The notes under the pieces are model-generated. The model was not told where the DNA came from. It was given only the letters and a program-made list of their open reading frames with translations, and made no database searches. A stretch of DNA of 64,000 bases from Streptomyces sp. B93 (GTDB lineage: Bacteria; Actinomycetota; Actinomycetes; Streptomycetales; Streptomycetaceae): positions 62,001-126,000 of the forward strand of contig NZ_JAGPXL010000001.1 in assembly GCF_018070565.1 (NCBI RefSeq). The letters run 5' to 3'. Positions 1 to 8,320 of this stretch are shown here, piece by piece. Positions within the stretch are counted from its first letter, which is position 1. Every line of letters starts with the position of its first letter. The position numbers and the translations under genes were made by a program.

Positions 1-1234
1 AGTCGATGGACTTGACCTGGGTCATCATCAGGAAGCCGACGGCGACCAGGGCGGGGGCGGCGGCCTGGAGGGGGACGATGGTCAGCAGCGGGGTGAAGAG
101 CAGGGCGAGGGCGAAGAGCGAGCCGGTGACGAGGTTGGAGAAGCCGGTGCGGGAGCCCTCGCCGACCCCGGCGGCCGACTCGATGTAAGAGGTGGCCGAC
201 GACGCGGAGGCCGCGCCGCCCGCGACGGCCGCGGCGCCGTCGATCAGCAGTACCCGGCTCAGGCCCGGCACCCTGCCCTTCTCGTCGAGCAGTCCGGCCT
301 CGGCGCTGATGCCGACGACGGTGCCCATGGTGTCGAAGAAGTCGGACAGGATCAGCGTGAAGACCAGCAGGACGACGGTGATGACGCCGACCTCCGGCTC
401 GCCGAACGCGCCGAAGAGGCTGAACTCTCCGATCAGCCCGAAGTCGGGGCTGTCGACGACCTTGTCCGGCCACTCGGGCGTCGTCAGGCCCCAGCTCTTG
501 ATGTCGGCGATCGAGTTGATGGCGATCGCGACGAGCGTCATGGTGACGATGCTGATCAGGATGGCGCCCTTGACCTTGCGGGCGAGCAGCCCGATGGTCA
601 GCAGCACGCCGACGCAGAAGACCAGGATGGGCCAGCCGGTGAGGGTGCCGGTGCCGCCGAGCTGAACCGGCACGGTGGTGTTGGCCGCGTCGGGGATACG
701 GCTGACGAACCCGGCGTCGACGAAGCCGATGAGGGCGATGAACAGGCCGATGCCGACGCTGATCGCCTGCTTCAGCGACTGCGGGATGGCGTGCATGACG
801 GCCTCGCGCAGCCCGGTCACCACCAGGACGCAGATCAGCAGCCCTTCGAGGACGATCAGGCCCATCGCGTCGGCCCAGCTCATCAGCGGGGCGATCTGGA
901 AGGCGACGACGGCGTTGAGGCCGAGTCCGGCGGCGAGGGCGATGGGCAGATTGCCGCCGACGCCCATGATGACGGTCATCACGGCGGCCACCAGGGCGGT
1001 GGCGGTGGTGAGTTGGACGGCGTCCAGCTGCTGGCCGTACTTGTCCTCGGCGCTGCCCAGGATGATGGGGTTCAGGACAAGGATGTAGGCCATCGTGAAG
1101 AACGTGGCGAAGCCGCCGCGTATCTCCCGGGCGAACGTGGATCCCCGCTCGGATATCTTGAAGTACCGGTCGACGCCGTTCGCCGCTGGTGGCTGGGGAC
1201 TTGGCCGGTCGGCCACCTGCTGCGTGTCTGCCAT
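1..1234 (-). CDS. NCS2 family purine permease, AzgA-like (3' end cut by window)
   Basis: The first 411 codons of a polytopic membrane protein read leftwards off the window edge. The sequence begins MADTQQVADR, continues through RYFKISERGSTFAREIRGG and then a long chain of hydrophobic segments (for example FATFFTMAYILVLNPII and LPIALAAGLGLNAVVAF). This opening and the NPIIL and GLNA blocks are typical of the AzgA/PbuG branch of the nucleobase-cation symporter-2 family, which imports hypoxanthine, guanine or adenine with protons. The family is about 430-480 residues, so only the C-terminal tail is missing. The ATG at 1234 is the first sensible start, preceded on its strand by a GGGAGCG-type Shine-Dalgarno. 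It is divergent from the sigma gene at 1489 and shows no functional tie to the pectin genes. Substrate is inferred from family only. Confidence 0.85.
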   Translation of the reverse strand, partial: MADTQQVADRPSPQPPAANGVDRYFKISERGSTFAREIRGGFATFFTMAYILVLNPIILGSAEDKYGQQLDAVQLTTATALVAAVMTVIMGVGGNLPIALAAGLGLNAVVAFQIAPLMSWADAMGLIVLEGLLICVLVVTGLREAVMHAIPQSLKQAISVGIGLFIALIGFVDAGFVSRIPDAANTTVPVQLGGTGTLTGWPILVFCVGVLLTIGLLARKVKGAILISIVTMTLVAIAINSIADIKSWGLTTPEWPDKVVDSPDFGLIGEFSLFGAFGEPEVGVITVVLLVFTLILSDFFDTMGTVVGISAEAGLLDEKGRVPGLSRVLLIDGAAAVAGGAASASSATSYIESAAGVGEGSRTGFSNLVTGSLFALALLFTPLLTIVPLQAAAPALVAVGFLMMTQVKSID

Positions 1235-1295
1235 GGGGACGCTCCCTGGTGCCTGAAGTGATCAGTGTGCGGATGCTGGCTGGATTGTTCCCTCG

Positions 1296-1310
1296 CTGAA
1301 CCGGTTTCAG
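1296..1310. promoter_or_regulatory. Imperfect palindrome in the permease/sigma divergent intergenic region
   Basis: The 254-bp gap 1235-1488 has no gene. It contains CTGAACCGGTTTCAG, in which six of seven pairs around the centre are complementary, about 60 bp upstream of the NCS2 start. It could be an operator for the permease. No regulator is assigned. Confidence 0.3.
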
Positions 1311-1488
1311 GTTTTCTCCGTGTTACGGAATCAGGGTCGGTGCGTTCGGTACCCCATACGGCGTTCGATCCCTCGTACGGCACCCTCAGCGATCACTGGT
1401 ACAGTTCCGGATCCCGCCCCGGCGCACGGCTGTTCGAGGCCCGTCCAACTCTGCGACGCCGGGACACCGTTGTGAGAAGAGGCCACCC

Positions 1489-2073
1489 GTGGGGACAGTC
1501 GTCGACGACGCCGCCTCCGTGGAGTTCCACGCGTTCTTCGAACGCCACCACGCCGAACTGGCCCGGCTGGCATTCCTGTTGACCGGTGAGCCGGACGCCG
1601 CCGACGATCTGGCCGCGGACGCCCTGCTGGCGCTCTGGCACCGCTGGGACCGGGTCCGCGCGGCCGACCACCCGGCGGCGTACGCGCGCGGGGTGGTCGC
1701 CAACCTGGCCCGCACCCGGATCCGCAGCGCGGTGCGCGAGCGGCGGCGGATCGCGCTGTTCTGGTCCCAGCGCGAGGAGAGGACCGAGAACCCGGATGTC
1801 GCGGGCGTCGTCGATGTGCGCACGGCACTGCGCCGGCTGCCGTTCCGCAAGCGGGCCTGTGTGGTGCTGCGGCACGCCTTCGACCTGTCGGAGAAGGACA
1901 CCGCGCTGACCCTCGGGGTGTCGGTGGGTACGGTGAAGAGCCAGACCTCGAAGGGGATGGCCGAACTGCAACGGCTGCTCGGTGCCGAGGGCGCGCCACG
2001 GCGGCTCCAGGCTGCGATGGCGAGATCCGCGAACGACGCGGACGGTGCGGACGGCGGAGGAAGGAACCGATGA
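1489..2073 (+). CDS. ECF RNA polymerase sigma factor, SigE family
   Basis: A 194-residue group IV sigma-70. Region 2 occupies about residues 10-75 (FHAFFERHHAELARLAFLLT, then DLAADALLALWHRW with the usual aromatic/basic core recognition helix). Region 4 is about residues 115-165 (RRLPFRKRACVVLRHAFDLS and a GVSVGTVKSQTSKG helix-turn-helix). The pattern matches the Streptomyces SigE-like ECF subfamily. It starts at GTG 1489 with a GAGAAGAGG ribosome site five bases upstream. Its TGA overlaps the ATG of the next gene (2070), so the two are translationally coupled. It would direct transcription in response to a signal held by the coupled membrane protein; the pectate lyase gene immediately downstream is an obvious candidate target. 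No convincing ECF promoter was found upstream. Confidence 0.9.
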   Translation: MGTVVDDAASVEFHAFFERHHAELARLAFLLTGEPDAADDLAADALLALWHRWDRVRAADHPAAYARGVVANLARTRIRSAVRERRRIALFWSQREERTENPDVAGVVDVRTALRRLPFRKRACVVLRHAFDLSEKDTALTLGVSVGTVKSQTSKGMAELQRLLGAEGAPRRLQAAMARSANDADGADGGGRNR

Positions 2074-2939
2074 GGCGGGACGTGCACGACGAGCTGCGTG
2101 CCCGGCTGCACGAGGCGGCCGAGGAGCACCGGCCGGACCGCGCCCGCATGCTGGCCCGGATCGAGCGCGGGATGGCCGAGGAGGACCAGGGCGCCGGTCA
2201 CCGTGCCGTGCTGCCCCCGGTGTTCGGCTGGCTGCGGGTCGCGGGCGCCTCGGCCGCGGTCGCGGCGGTCCTCGGCATCGGCGGCTACGCGGTGGCGTCC
2301 GCGGTCCGGGAGGAGCCGCCCCCGCAGGGCACGGTCGCCGCCTCGCCGACGCCCACCCCGTCACCGGACGCCACTAGCCGCCCGCCCGCGGACCCGTCGC
2401 CGGAGGCGACCCCGGAGAACTCCGGGAGCGCGGAGGGCCGGGAGGACGGCGCGCCCGCGTCCACCGCCCCGGAGAGTCCGCCCGCGTCGTCCGCCGCCGG
2501 GGACACCGGGAGCGCCCAGAACCCCGGGCAGGTCGAGGACGGCCCGCTGTGGTCGGACGGTTCGGTCGACCCGCACAGCAACGAGTTCTGGGCGCAGTCC
2601 AACGTCACCCTGAGGTCCACCGAGCGACTGACCGCCCTGACCGTCGAGTTGCGGATCGCCCAGACCGGCGGGGTGACCTCCACCGGGGCGTGGCGCTCGC
2701 TGCCGGAGTCCGACTTCGACCTGACCGTGGCCGAGCGGGACGGCTTCCTCGTCTACACCTGGGTCCTCAAGGACGGCCGTACGGTCCCGGCGGGCGAGTT
2801 CGTCTTCGCGGGCCAGTACGACCACGACCGCGGCGGCCGGGACGCGGGCGACGACGACTACTCGGCGACGGCGGACACCGACGGGGGCGCGGAGCTGTCC
2901 GTGTCCGGCGATTTCGCCCCACGGAAAAAAACCTCGTAG
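2070..2939 (+). CDS. Single-pass membrane protein coupled to ECF sigma factor (putative anti-sigma/sensor)
   Basis: A 289-residue protein with an anti-sigma-like layout. Residues 1-50 are charged and cytoplasmic (VHDELRARLHEAAEEHRPDR), one hydrophobic helix runs from about 52 to 76 (LRVAGASAAVAAVLGIGGYAV), an 80-residue Pro/Ser/Thr/Glu linker follows, and a compact C-terminal domain of about 130 residues is rich in alternating hydrophobics (NVTLRSTERLTALTVELRI, FDLTVAERDGFLVYTWVL). That domain looks like an exported beta-sandwich. No HXXXCXXC zinc anti-sigma motif is present, so the anti-sigma role rests on coupling and topology. The ATG overlaps the sigma stop codon by 4 bp. A carbohydrate-binding role for the outer domain is inference from the adjacent secreted lyase. 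Confidence 0.7.
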   Translation: MRRDVHDELRARLHEAAEEHRPDRARMLARIERGMAEEDQGAGHRAVLPPVFGWLRVAGASAAVAAVLGIGGYAVASAVREEPPPQGTVAASPTPTPSPDATSRPPADPSPEATPENSGSAEGREDGAPASTAPESPPASSAAGDTGSAQNPGQVEDGPLWSDGSVDPHSNEFWAQSNVTLRSTERLTALTVELRIAQTGGVTSTGAWRSLPESDFDLTVAERDGFLVYTWVLKDGRTVPAGEFVFAGQYDHDRGGRDAGDDDYSATADTDGGAELSVSGDFAPRKKTS

Positions 2940-3010
2940 CGCGGCAACCCCTTCGGCACCGGTGGCGACCAGAAGGCGCAACAGTCACCACCCCACGAAG
3001 GAATCAGCAC

Positions 3011-3844
3011 ATGAGTGCTCCAGCAGAACAGCGCGCCCGGCACCGCCGCCGGCTCACCAGACGGCGGGCCGTGATCGGCTCGGTCGCCGCGCTCGGCCTC
3101 ACCGGCGCGGCCCTCGCCACCACGTCGCTGCTCTCCACCGCGGGCGCGGCGAGCGCCTGGCCGACCGCCAAGGGCAGCAAGGCGGTCTCCAGCACGATCT
3201 CGGTGTCCGGCACCTACGACGGCGGCTACCAGCGCTTCTACGGCAGCGGCGCGCTCGGCGGCAGCGGCCAGGACGAGGGCCAGGACCCGGTCTTCAAGCT
3301 CGCCGACGGCGCGGTGCTGAAGAACGTCATCCTGGGCTCCCCGGCCGCCGACGGCGTGCACTGCACGGGCAGTTGCACGCTCCAGAACGTCTGGTGGGAG
3401 GACGTCGGCGAGGACGCCGCGACCTTCAAGGGCAAGTCGTCCTCGGCGGTGTACACCGTCTACGGCGGCGGCGCGCGGAAGGCCAGTGACAAGGTCTTCC
3501 AGTTCAACGGCGCGGGCAAGCTGGTCGTGACCAAGTTCCAGGTCTCCGACTTCGGCAAGCTGGTGCGCACCTGCGGCAACTGCTCCACGCAGTACCAGAA
3601 CCGCCAGGTCATCATCAACGACGTGGACGTGACCGCCCCGGGCAAGTCGATCGTGGGCATCAACTCCAACTTCGGTGAGACGGCCGCCCTGCGCAATGTG
3701 CGCGTCCACGGCGACAGCGGCAAGAAGATCAAGCCCTGCACCCGCTTCCAGGGCAACAACACCGGTGCCGAGCCGAAGGAACTGGGCTCCGGCCCGGACG
3801 GCACGTACTGCCGCTACACGGACTCCGACCTCAGCTACCAGTAG
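3011..3844 (+). CDS. Secreted pectate lyase, PL3 family
   Basis: A 277-residue exported enzyme that would cleave polygalacturonate by calcium-dependent beta-elimination. The N-terminus carries a long Tat-like signal (RHRRRLTRRRAVIGSVAALG, then an AGAASA-type cleavage region near residue 45-50). The mature part is a short parallel beta-helix with PL3 hallmarks: VFKLADGAVLKNVILGSPAADGVHC, CTLQNVWWEDVGEDAATFKG, FQFNGAGKLVVTKFQVSDFGKL and several paired cysteines (CTGSC, CGNC). The ATG at 3011 follows GAAGGA at a good distance; the open frame extends further upstream but without a signal peptide. It lies 71 bp after the sigma/membrane pair on the same strand and overlaps the convergent esterase gene by 14 bp at its 3' end. 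Confidence 0.9.
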   Translation: MSAPAEQRARHRRRLTRRRAVIGSVAALGLTGAALATTSLLSTAGAASAWPTAKGSKAVSSTISVSGTYDGGYQRFYGSGALGGSGQDEGQDPVFKLADGAVLKNVILGSPAADGVHCTGSCTLQNVWWEDVGEDAATFKGKSSSAVYTVYGGGARKASDKVFQFNGAGKLVVTKFQVSDFGKLVRTCGNCSTQYQNRQVIINDVDVTAPGKSIVGINSNFGETAALRNVRVHGDSGKKIKPCTRFQGNNTGAEPKELGSGPDGTYCRYTDSDLSYQ

Positions 3845-4913
3845 ACCCCGCAGGAACCGCGCCCAGCCAGGCGGCGACCTCGTCCTGCATGGGCCGGGTG
3901 AAGGCGTGGCCGACGTCCGGCCACGTCTTCACCCGCAGCCGGTCCGCGGCGTCCAGCGAACGCCAGACGGCGCGCAGCCGGGAGTACGCGGCGCGCACGC
4001 CCTCGCGGGGGAAGAGCGGGTCGAGGGCGCCGTCGAGGAAGAGCATCGGCCGGGGCGCGGCGATGCTCGCCACGTCGGGGAAGTCGAGGTGGCGAGCCAG
4101 ACCCGGGTGCAGCATGTGGAACGCCGACTGCCCGCGCAGCAGGTTGTTGCCGGGCACCAGCGTCTCCTTCAGCCGGGTCATCCAGCAGACACAGGCCGCC
4201 GCGGTGATGTCGTCGCTCAGCGCGGCGGTCTGCCAGGCCCGGTAGCCGCCCAGGGAGAAACCGACGGCCGCGACCCGCCGCCGGTCCACCCGGTCGAGCC
4301 CGGCGAGGAAACCGGCGGCGCGCACGTCCTCGCGGGCGAGGAGCCCGGCGAGGGAGGAGCCGAGGTGGAAGAGGTTGCTGGCCAGTGCCTGCTGCTCTGG
4401 GTAGGTGAGCGGGCCCCGGTCCCCCCAGCCGAGCGCGTCGGTGGCGAGGACGACATGGCCGCGCCGGGCCAGTTCGTCGCCCGGGAAGCGTCCGCCGTAG
4501 CACCGTGCGGCCCACTCGTGCGCCGATGCGGCGCGGGTGTCGTCGTACCAGGGGCGGACCACCTTCTCCTTGCCGATGTCGAACCTCGACCCGTGGTCGT
4601 GCAGCAGCAGTACCGCCGGGAAGGGGCCGTCGCCGTGCGGGGTGAGCAGGGCGGCGCGGACGCGTTCGTGGCGGGTGAGGGAGAGGGTGACCAGCTCCCG
4701 GGTGCAGCCGTCGCCGGAGCCGCCGTCCTCGAAGCGGGGCTCGTACGGGGTGGTGTCGTCCCGTTCGACGAGGAGCAGTTCCTCCACCTTCGCGCGGGCG
4801 GCCCGCCGCCAGGTGCCGAAGTCCCGGTACGGCGCCCGCCCCCAGGCGAGCGGGAAGTCCAGCTCGGCCCTGAGGGCGGGGTGGAAGGCGGGCAGCGGCC
4901 CGTCAGTGATCAT
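3831..4913 (-). CDS. Alpha/beta hydrolase, acetylxylan-esterase/dienelactone-hydrolase-like
   Basis: A 360-residue intracellular hydrolase without a signal peptide. An oxyanion-region segment PAVLLLHDHGSR is followed by the nucleophile elbow GFSLGG (serine about 220), an acid-side motif FLDGALDPLFP and the histidine in DVGHAF. It resembles the dienelactone-hydrolase/acetylxylan-esterase-type proteins often found in bacterial sugar loci, which remove acetyl or other esters from imported oligosaccharides. It is last in a same-strand run of pectin genes; its ATG lies inside the end of the pectinesterase gene (11-bp overlap, 4903-4913), implying co-translation. Its 3' end overlaps the convergent PL3 gene. 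The precise substrate is unknown; acetylated pectin or xylan fragments are plausible from context. Confidence 0.75.
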   Translation of the reverse strand: MITDGPLPAFHPALRAELDFPLAWGRAPYRDFGTWRRAARAKVEELLLVERDDTTPYEPRFEDGGSGDGCTRELVTLSLTRHERVRAALLTPHGDGPFPAVLLLHDHGSRFDIGKEKVVRPWYDDTRAASAHEWAARCYGGRFPGDELARRGHVVLATDALGWGDRGPLTYPEQQALASNLFHLGSSLAGLLAREDVRAAGFLAGLDRVDRRRVAAVGFSLGGYRAWQTAALSDDITAAACVCWMTRLKETLVPGNNLLRGQSAFHMLHPGLARHLDFPDVASIAAPRPMLFLDGALDPLFPREGVRAAYSRLRAVWRSLDAADRLRVKTWPDVGHAFTRPMQDEVAAWLGAVPAGSTGS

Positions 4914-6012
4914 CGTGGTCGTACGGCCGCCAGTCGCCGAGGTACCGGCGCCGGGTGTGCGCGGCGGCCTCCTCGGGCGTGAGCTGGGGCCGGTTCTCCG
5001 GGACGGGGACGACCGCGCCGGGGCCCGAGTTGGCGTACTCCCGGAACCGCATCGACTGCCATGGATGGGCGGCGCTCATGTTGGTGTACGGCGCCACCGC
5101 GTCGATGCCGGGGCCGAGCCAGGTGTCCCGGACGGTGAGCATGGGCAGCGCGGTGGGGTCGGAGCTGGGGACCCAGGGGCGGGCCAGCTTGTAGTAGCCG
5201 TCGGGGGCCTCGCTGGTGACGCGGCTTCGGGTGACCAGGTAGCCCAGCGGGTTGGCGCCCGCGGTGGAGGGCGCGAAGACGAACCCGTAGGGGGCGCCGG
5301 TCAGGTCGGTGCGGGTCAGGGTGCGGAAGTGGCAGTGCTCGTAGACCGCGGTGGCCCGGCCGAAGACGAAGTCGACGTCGCCCTCGATGTAGCAGTGCGC
5401 GTAGTACTGGCGGGCGAAGGCGGTGAGGGAGCGGCTGTCGGCGTACAGGGTGTCCTGGTGGCCGAGGAACCGGCAGTGGGTGAAGGCGCTGCGGTCGCCC
5501 TGCACCTTGACGGCCACGGCCTGGGTACCCGGGACGCCGGGGTGGTCGGCGCGCAGCCAGTCGTTGGCGAAGGTGATCCAGCGGGCGGTGAAGCCGTCGG
5601 CGGCCACGGTGGTGGTGGCGGAGCCGCTGGTGCCGTAGGTGCCGGAGCCGTCGGGTTTCTGGGTGCCCGCCGCGTTGTCGTACACGACGACGGTGGCGCG
5701 GGGGTCCTCGGCGGCGCCGATCCAGGTCATGTCGGTGCGGGCGGAGCCGACGGCGACGGTCTCCCGGTAGGTGCCGGGGGCCAGGACGAGCGTCCAGCCG
5801 CTGCCGGAGGCGGCGGTGACGGCGGCCTGGACGGTGGTGAAGTCGCCGCGGCCGTGCGGGTCGACGTAGCGGAAGCGGTCGTCCGGCCGGGCGGCGGGTG
5901 AGCCGTAGCGGCCGAAGGGGCGGCCGGTGGCGGCGGCGGGGACGGCGGCGAGGCCCAGGGCCGCGCCCGCCCCGGCGCCCGCCAGGAGGAGGTGTCTGCG
6001 GGAGAGGGGCAT
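4903..6012 (-). CDS. Secreted pectin methylesterase, CE8 family
   Basis: A 369-residue exported right-handed beta-helix enzyme that demethylates pectin, making it a substrate for the pectate lyases. A Tat-type signal peptide starts at ATG 6012 (MPLSRRHLLLAGAGAGAALG, cleavage near PAAATG). CE8 signatures are in order: FTTVQAAVTAA, GTYRE, TWIGA, HCRFLGHQDTLYADS, and the catalytic block CYIEGDVDFVFGRATAVYE with the two active-site aspartates. The start is chosen for the signal peptide and a GAAGGACC ribosome site; the frame stays open much further upstream through the PL1 gene region but that is an antisense-type artefact of GC bias. It sits 59 bp after the PL1 gene and overlaps the next esterase by 11 bp. 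Confidence 0.92.
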   Translation of the reverse strand: MPLSRRHLLLAGAGAGAALGLAAVPAAATGRPFGRYGSPAARPDDRFRYVDPHGRGDFTTVQAAVTAASGSGWTLVLAPGTYRETVAVGSARTDMTWIGAAEDPRATVVVYDNAAGTQKPDGSGTYGTSGSATTTVAADGFTARWITFANDWLRADHPGVPGTQAVAVKVQGDRSAFTHCRFLGHQDTLYADSRSLTAFARQYYAHCYIEGDVDFVFGRATAVYEHCHFRTLTRTDLTGAPYGFVFAPSTAGANPLGYLVTRSRVTSEAPDGYYKLARPWVPSSDPTALPMLTVRDTWLGPGIDAVAPYTNMSAAHPWQSMRFREYANSGPGAVVPVPENRPQLTPEEAAAHTRRRYLGDWRPYDHDDH

Positions 6013-6071
6013 ACGGGTGGTGGTCCTTCGTCGGTGGGGGCCGGGGCGGGGGGCCGCCCCGGCCGGTGGGA

Positions 6072-7379
6072 TCAGCGCAGCCTGCCCGCGCCCGCGCCCA
6101 GGTCGACGATCACCGGAACCGTCCTGGGGTGGTGGACCTTGGTGCGCAGGGTGGGCGTCCAGCCCGCGCCGGACTGGAGGGGCTCGGCGGGGATCTCCGC
6201 GTTGTGCACGGCGATCAGGTCGACCTCTCGGCCGTTGACGTAGTTGTTCTCGGCGGTCAGCGGCGCCTCGCTCCACTTCTTCAGCGCCTTGCCCACGCTG
6301 ACGCCCTTGGCCAGCGACAGCGCGTTGTCGGTGGCGTACAGCTGCGAGTCCTTGCCGATGCCGTAGACGTAGCCGAAGGGCTGGTCCTCGGTCACCACGA
6401 AGTGGTTGTTGTACGAGTCGACCTGCCCGAACCTGACGCGCGGCGCCCGCTCCACGATGCCCTCGAAGCGGTTGTGGTGGAGGGTGACCTTCAGCTTGCC
6501 CGCGTCGGTGGCGCCCGCGCTGTCGCTGTTGCCGATCAGCATGGTCTTGTCGTGGTCCCGGAAGGAGTTCCAGGAGACGGTGACGTGGTTGGCGCCGCGC
6601 ACGATGTCGAGGAGCCCGTCGTGCTGCTGGTAGGTCTTGCCGTAGTACGACGGCAGGGTGCTGTCCGGGTAGCGGCCGTCGGTGAGGGTGTTGTGGTCGA
6701 TCCACACATGGGTGGAGCCGTAGACGACGACGCCGTCGTACTCGGAGTTCCAGGCACCGGTCTTGTTGTCGTCGGTGGGGTCCCACTGCGGGAAGCAGTC
6801 GATGGGCGCCTCGATGGTGAGGTTGCGGACGATGACGTTGTCGACGCCCTTGATCTGGAGGCTGCCGCCGAGGACGGCGGCGTCGCGGCCGACGCCGACG
6901 ATGGTGGTGTTGGCCGGGATGTCGACCTTGATGGCCTTGTCCTGGTTGGCGGCGGACGCGGCCCGCAGGTCCTCCTGTTCGCCGCTGACGGTGGTGTCGT
7001 GGCCCCAGACCGCGGGGTCGTAGTCGGCGAGGTACTGGTCGAAGTCGTAGCCCTCGGCCTCGAACGCGGCGCAGCCCTGGGAGACGGCGTCGATGGTGCC
7101 CTTCACCCTGACGATCTTCGGCGCCGATCCGCCGTCGGCGAGGGCGGCCCGGAACTCCTCCCAGGTGGTGACGGTGTACACGTGCGCGGCGTCGGCCGCC
7201 GCGCCGCCGGTCGTCCCGGCCCCTTCGGAGGCCCAGCCGTCACCGGTCCCCAGCACCTGACGGCCGAGGTCCCGGCCGCCACCGGCCTGGGCGGCGGTAC
7301 CGGTCAGGGACAGCACGAGGGCGGTGCAGCCGACGACCGCGGCAGCTCTGGCATGCCCATGCCACTTCTTGCGTTCCAT
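6072..7379 (-). CDS. Secreted pectate lyase, PL1 family
   Basis: A 435-residue exported parallel beta-helix lyase acting on demethylated homogalacturonan. A signal peptide occupies roughly residues 1-31 (AAAVVGCTALVLSLTGTAAQA). PL1 motifs are present in order: GTIDAV early in the mature part, NTTIVGVG, NVIVRNLTIE, the vWiDH block VWIDHNTLTDG, HVTVSWNSFRDHDKTMLIG with calcium-binding aspartates, and the catalytic-arginine strand ERAPRVRFGQVDSYNN. It is 32 bp downstream of the CE12 gene and 59 bp upstream of the CE8 gene, all on the same strand, suggesting one transcript of secreted pectin enzymes. Together with the PL3 lyase at 3011 it gives the island two unrelated lyase folds. Confidence 0.93.
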   Translation of the reverse strand: MERKKWHGHARAAAVVGCTALVLSLTGTAAQAGGGRDLGRQVLGTGDGWASEGAGTTGGAAADAAHVYTVTTWEEFRAALADGGSAPKIVRVKGTIDAVSQGCAAFEAEGYDFDQYLADYDPAVWGHDTTVSGEQEDLRAASAANQDKAIKVDIPANTTIVGVGRDAAVLGGSLQIKGVDNVIVRNLTIEAPIDCFPQWDPTDDNKTGAWNSEYDGVVVYGSTHVWIDHNTLTDGRYPDSTLPSYYGKTYQQHDGLLDIVRGANHVTVSWNSFRDHDKTMLIGNSDSAGATDAGKLKVTLHHNRFEGIVERAPRVRFGQVDSYNNHFVVTEDQPFGYVYGIGKDSQLYATDNALSLAKGVSVGKALKKWSEAPLTAENNYVNGREVDLIAVHNAEIPAEPLQSGAGWTPTLRTKVHHPRTVPVIVDLGAGAGRLR

Positions 7380-7411
7380 TGTGCGGCTCTCCTTCTCTCA
7401 CGTTCAGGGGG

Positions 7412-8200
7412 TTACGCGGCGGGTTCCGGCCAGGTGATCCACTCCTCGGGGATCTCCTCCTCCAGCCGCCGTACGTCACGCGGCGCGAGCACCCGCGTCC
7501 GCAGCAGCTCCCGCACCACCAGCCGGGCCACGGCGATCGCGCCCGGCGGATTGAAATGGGTGTTGTCCTGCTCGGTGGCGGTCCAGTTGAAGTACCTCTT
7601 GGTCTCCTCGGCCCCCAGCTCCTGCCACAGCGCCAGCGACAGCGCCTGCACGTCGAGCAGCGCCACGCCCTCCCGCCCGGCCAGCGCCCGTATCGCCGCC
7701 GGGTACTCGCCATGGCTCGGCACCGCGTTGCCCGCCGCGTCGAACCGGCGCCGCTCCACGGCCGTCGCCAGCACCGGCCGCGCCCCGCGCGCCCGCGCCC
7801 CGTCGACATACAGCCGCAGGTGCTCCTGGTACGTCGTCCACGGCTCGGTGTACCGGGCCGGGTCGTCCTTCTTCTCGTCGTTGTGCGCGAACTGGATCAG
7901 CAGCAGATCACCCGGCGCGATCGCCTCCAGGATCGCGTCGAGCCGCCCCTCGTCGAAGAAACTCCTCGAACTGCGCCCGTTCACGGCGTGATTGGCGACG
8001 CGCCATTCCTTGTGCAGCAGAAAGGGAAGCGCCATTCCCCACCCGGTCTCGGGCGCGGCATCGGTGAATTTCTGCGCGGCGGTGGAGTCCCCGGCGATGA
8101 AAAGGGCCCGGGACCGTTGCCCACCGGCGTGCGCGGTACCAGCGGTGAGCGGAATGGCAGCCAGAGCGGCACCAGCGACTTGCCTACGACTAAGAGACAC
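7412..8200 (-). CDS. Secreted rhamnogalacturonan acetylesterase, CE12/SGNH hydrolase
   Basis: A 262-residue exported esterase that removes acetyl groups from rhamnogalacturonan I. The four SGNH blocks are visible: GDSTAA (nucleophile serine), a glycine block NGRSSRSF, an asparagine block FAHNDEKK, and the DNTHFNPPG block with the catalytic histidine. A short signal peptide follows the GTG at 8200 (VSLSRRQVAGAALAAIPLTAGTAHA). That GTG has a GGAAGG ribosome site about nine bases upstream. An ATG at 8263 is also in frame but would place the twin-arginine signal 21 residues inside the protein, so it is rejected. The 120-bp gap before it (towards the binding-protein gene) contains a dispersed repeat. 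Confidence 0.9.
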   Translation of the reverse strand: MSLSRRQVAGAALAAIPLTAGTAHAGGQRSRALFIAGDSTAAQKFTDAAPETGWGMALPFLLHKEWRVANHAVNGRSSRSFFDEGRLDAILEAIAPGDLLLIQFAHNDEKKDDPARYTEPWTTYQEHLRLYVDGARARGARPVLATAVERRRFDAAGNAVPSHGEYPAAIRALAGREGVALLDVQALSLALWQELGAEETKRYFNWTATEQDNTHFNPPGAIAVARLVVRELLRTRVLAPRDVRRLEEEIPEEWITWPEPAA

Positions 8201-8237
8201 AACGGTGCCTTCCAAAGAGGGGGTGGGCCACGCCCTC

Positions 8238-8260
8238 AGGGGCGCGGGGAACTGCGCGAG
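8238..8260. repeat. Dispersed intergenic repeat, copy 1
   Basis: A 23-base stretch beginning AGGGGCGCGGGGAACTGCGC is identical to 35160-35182. It lies in the gap between the binding-protein and CE12 genes. I recognise this as a short repeat common between genes in Streptomyces genomes. It may form structure in the transcript of the flanking leftward genes. Confidence 0.7.
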
Positions 8261-8320
8261 CAACCAGGGACGGCCCGCAGCCCGAAAACCACGGGCCGCC
8301 CCACGACGAACCGGCGCCGA

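Noticed and set aside
5898..7991. A 697-codon plus-strand frame opposite the pectate lyase and CE12 genes
   Set aside because: Antisense shadow of well-supported secreted enzymes; no recognisable domain or ribosome site.
8200..8263. Upstream ATG 8263 as the CE12 start
   Set aside because: It adds 21 residues before a clean Tat-like signal; GTG 8200 has a well-placed GGAAGG.
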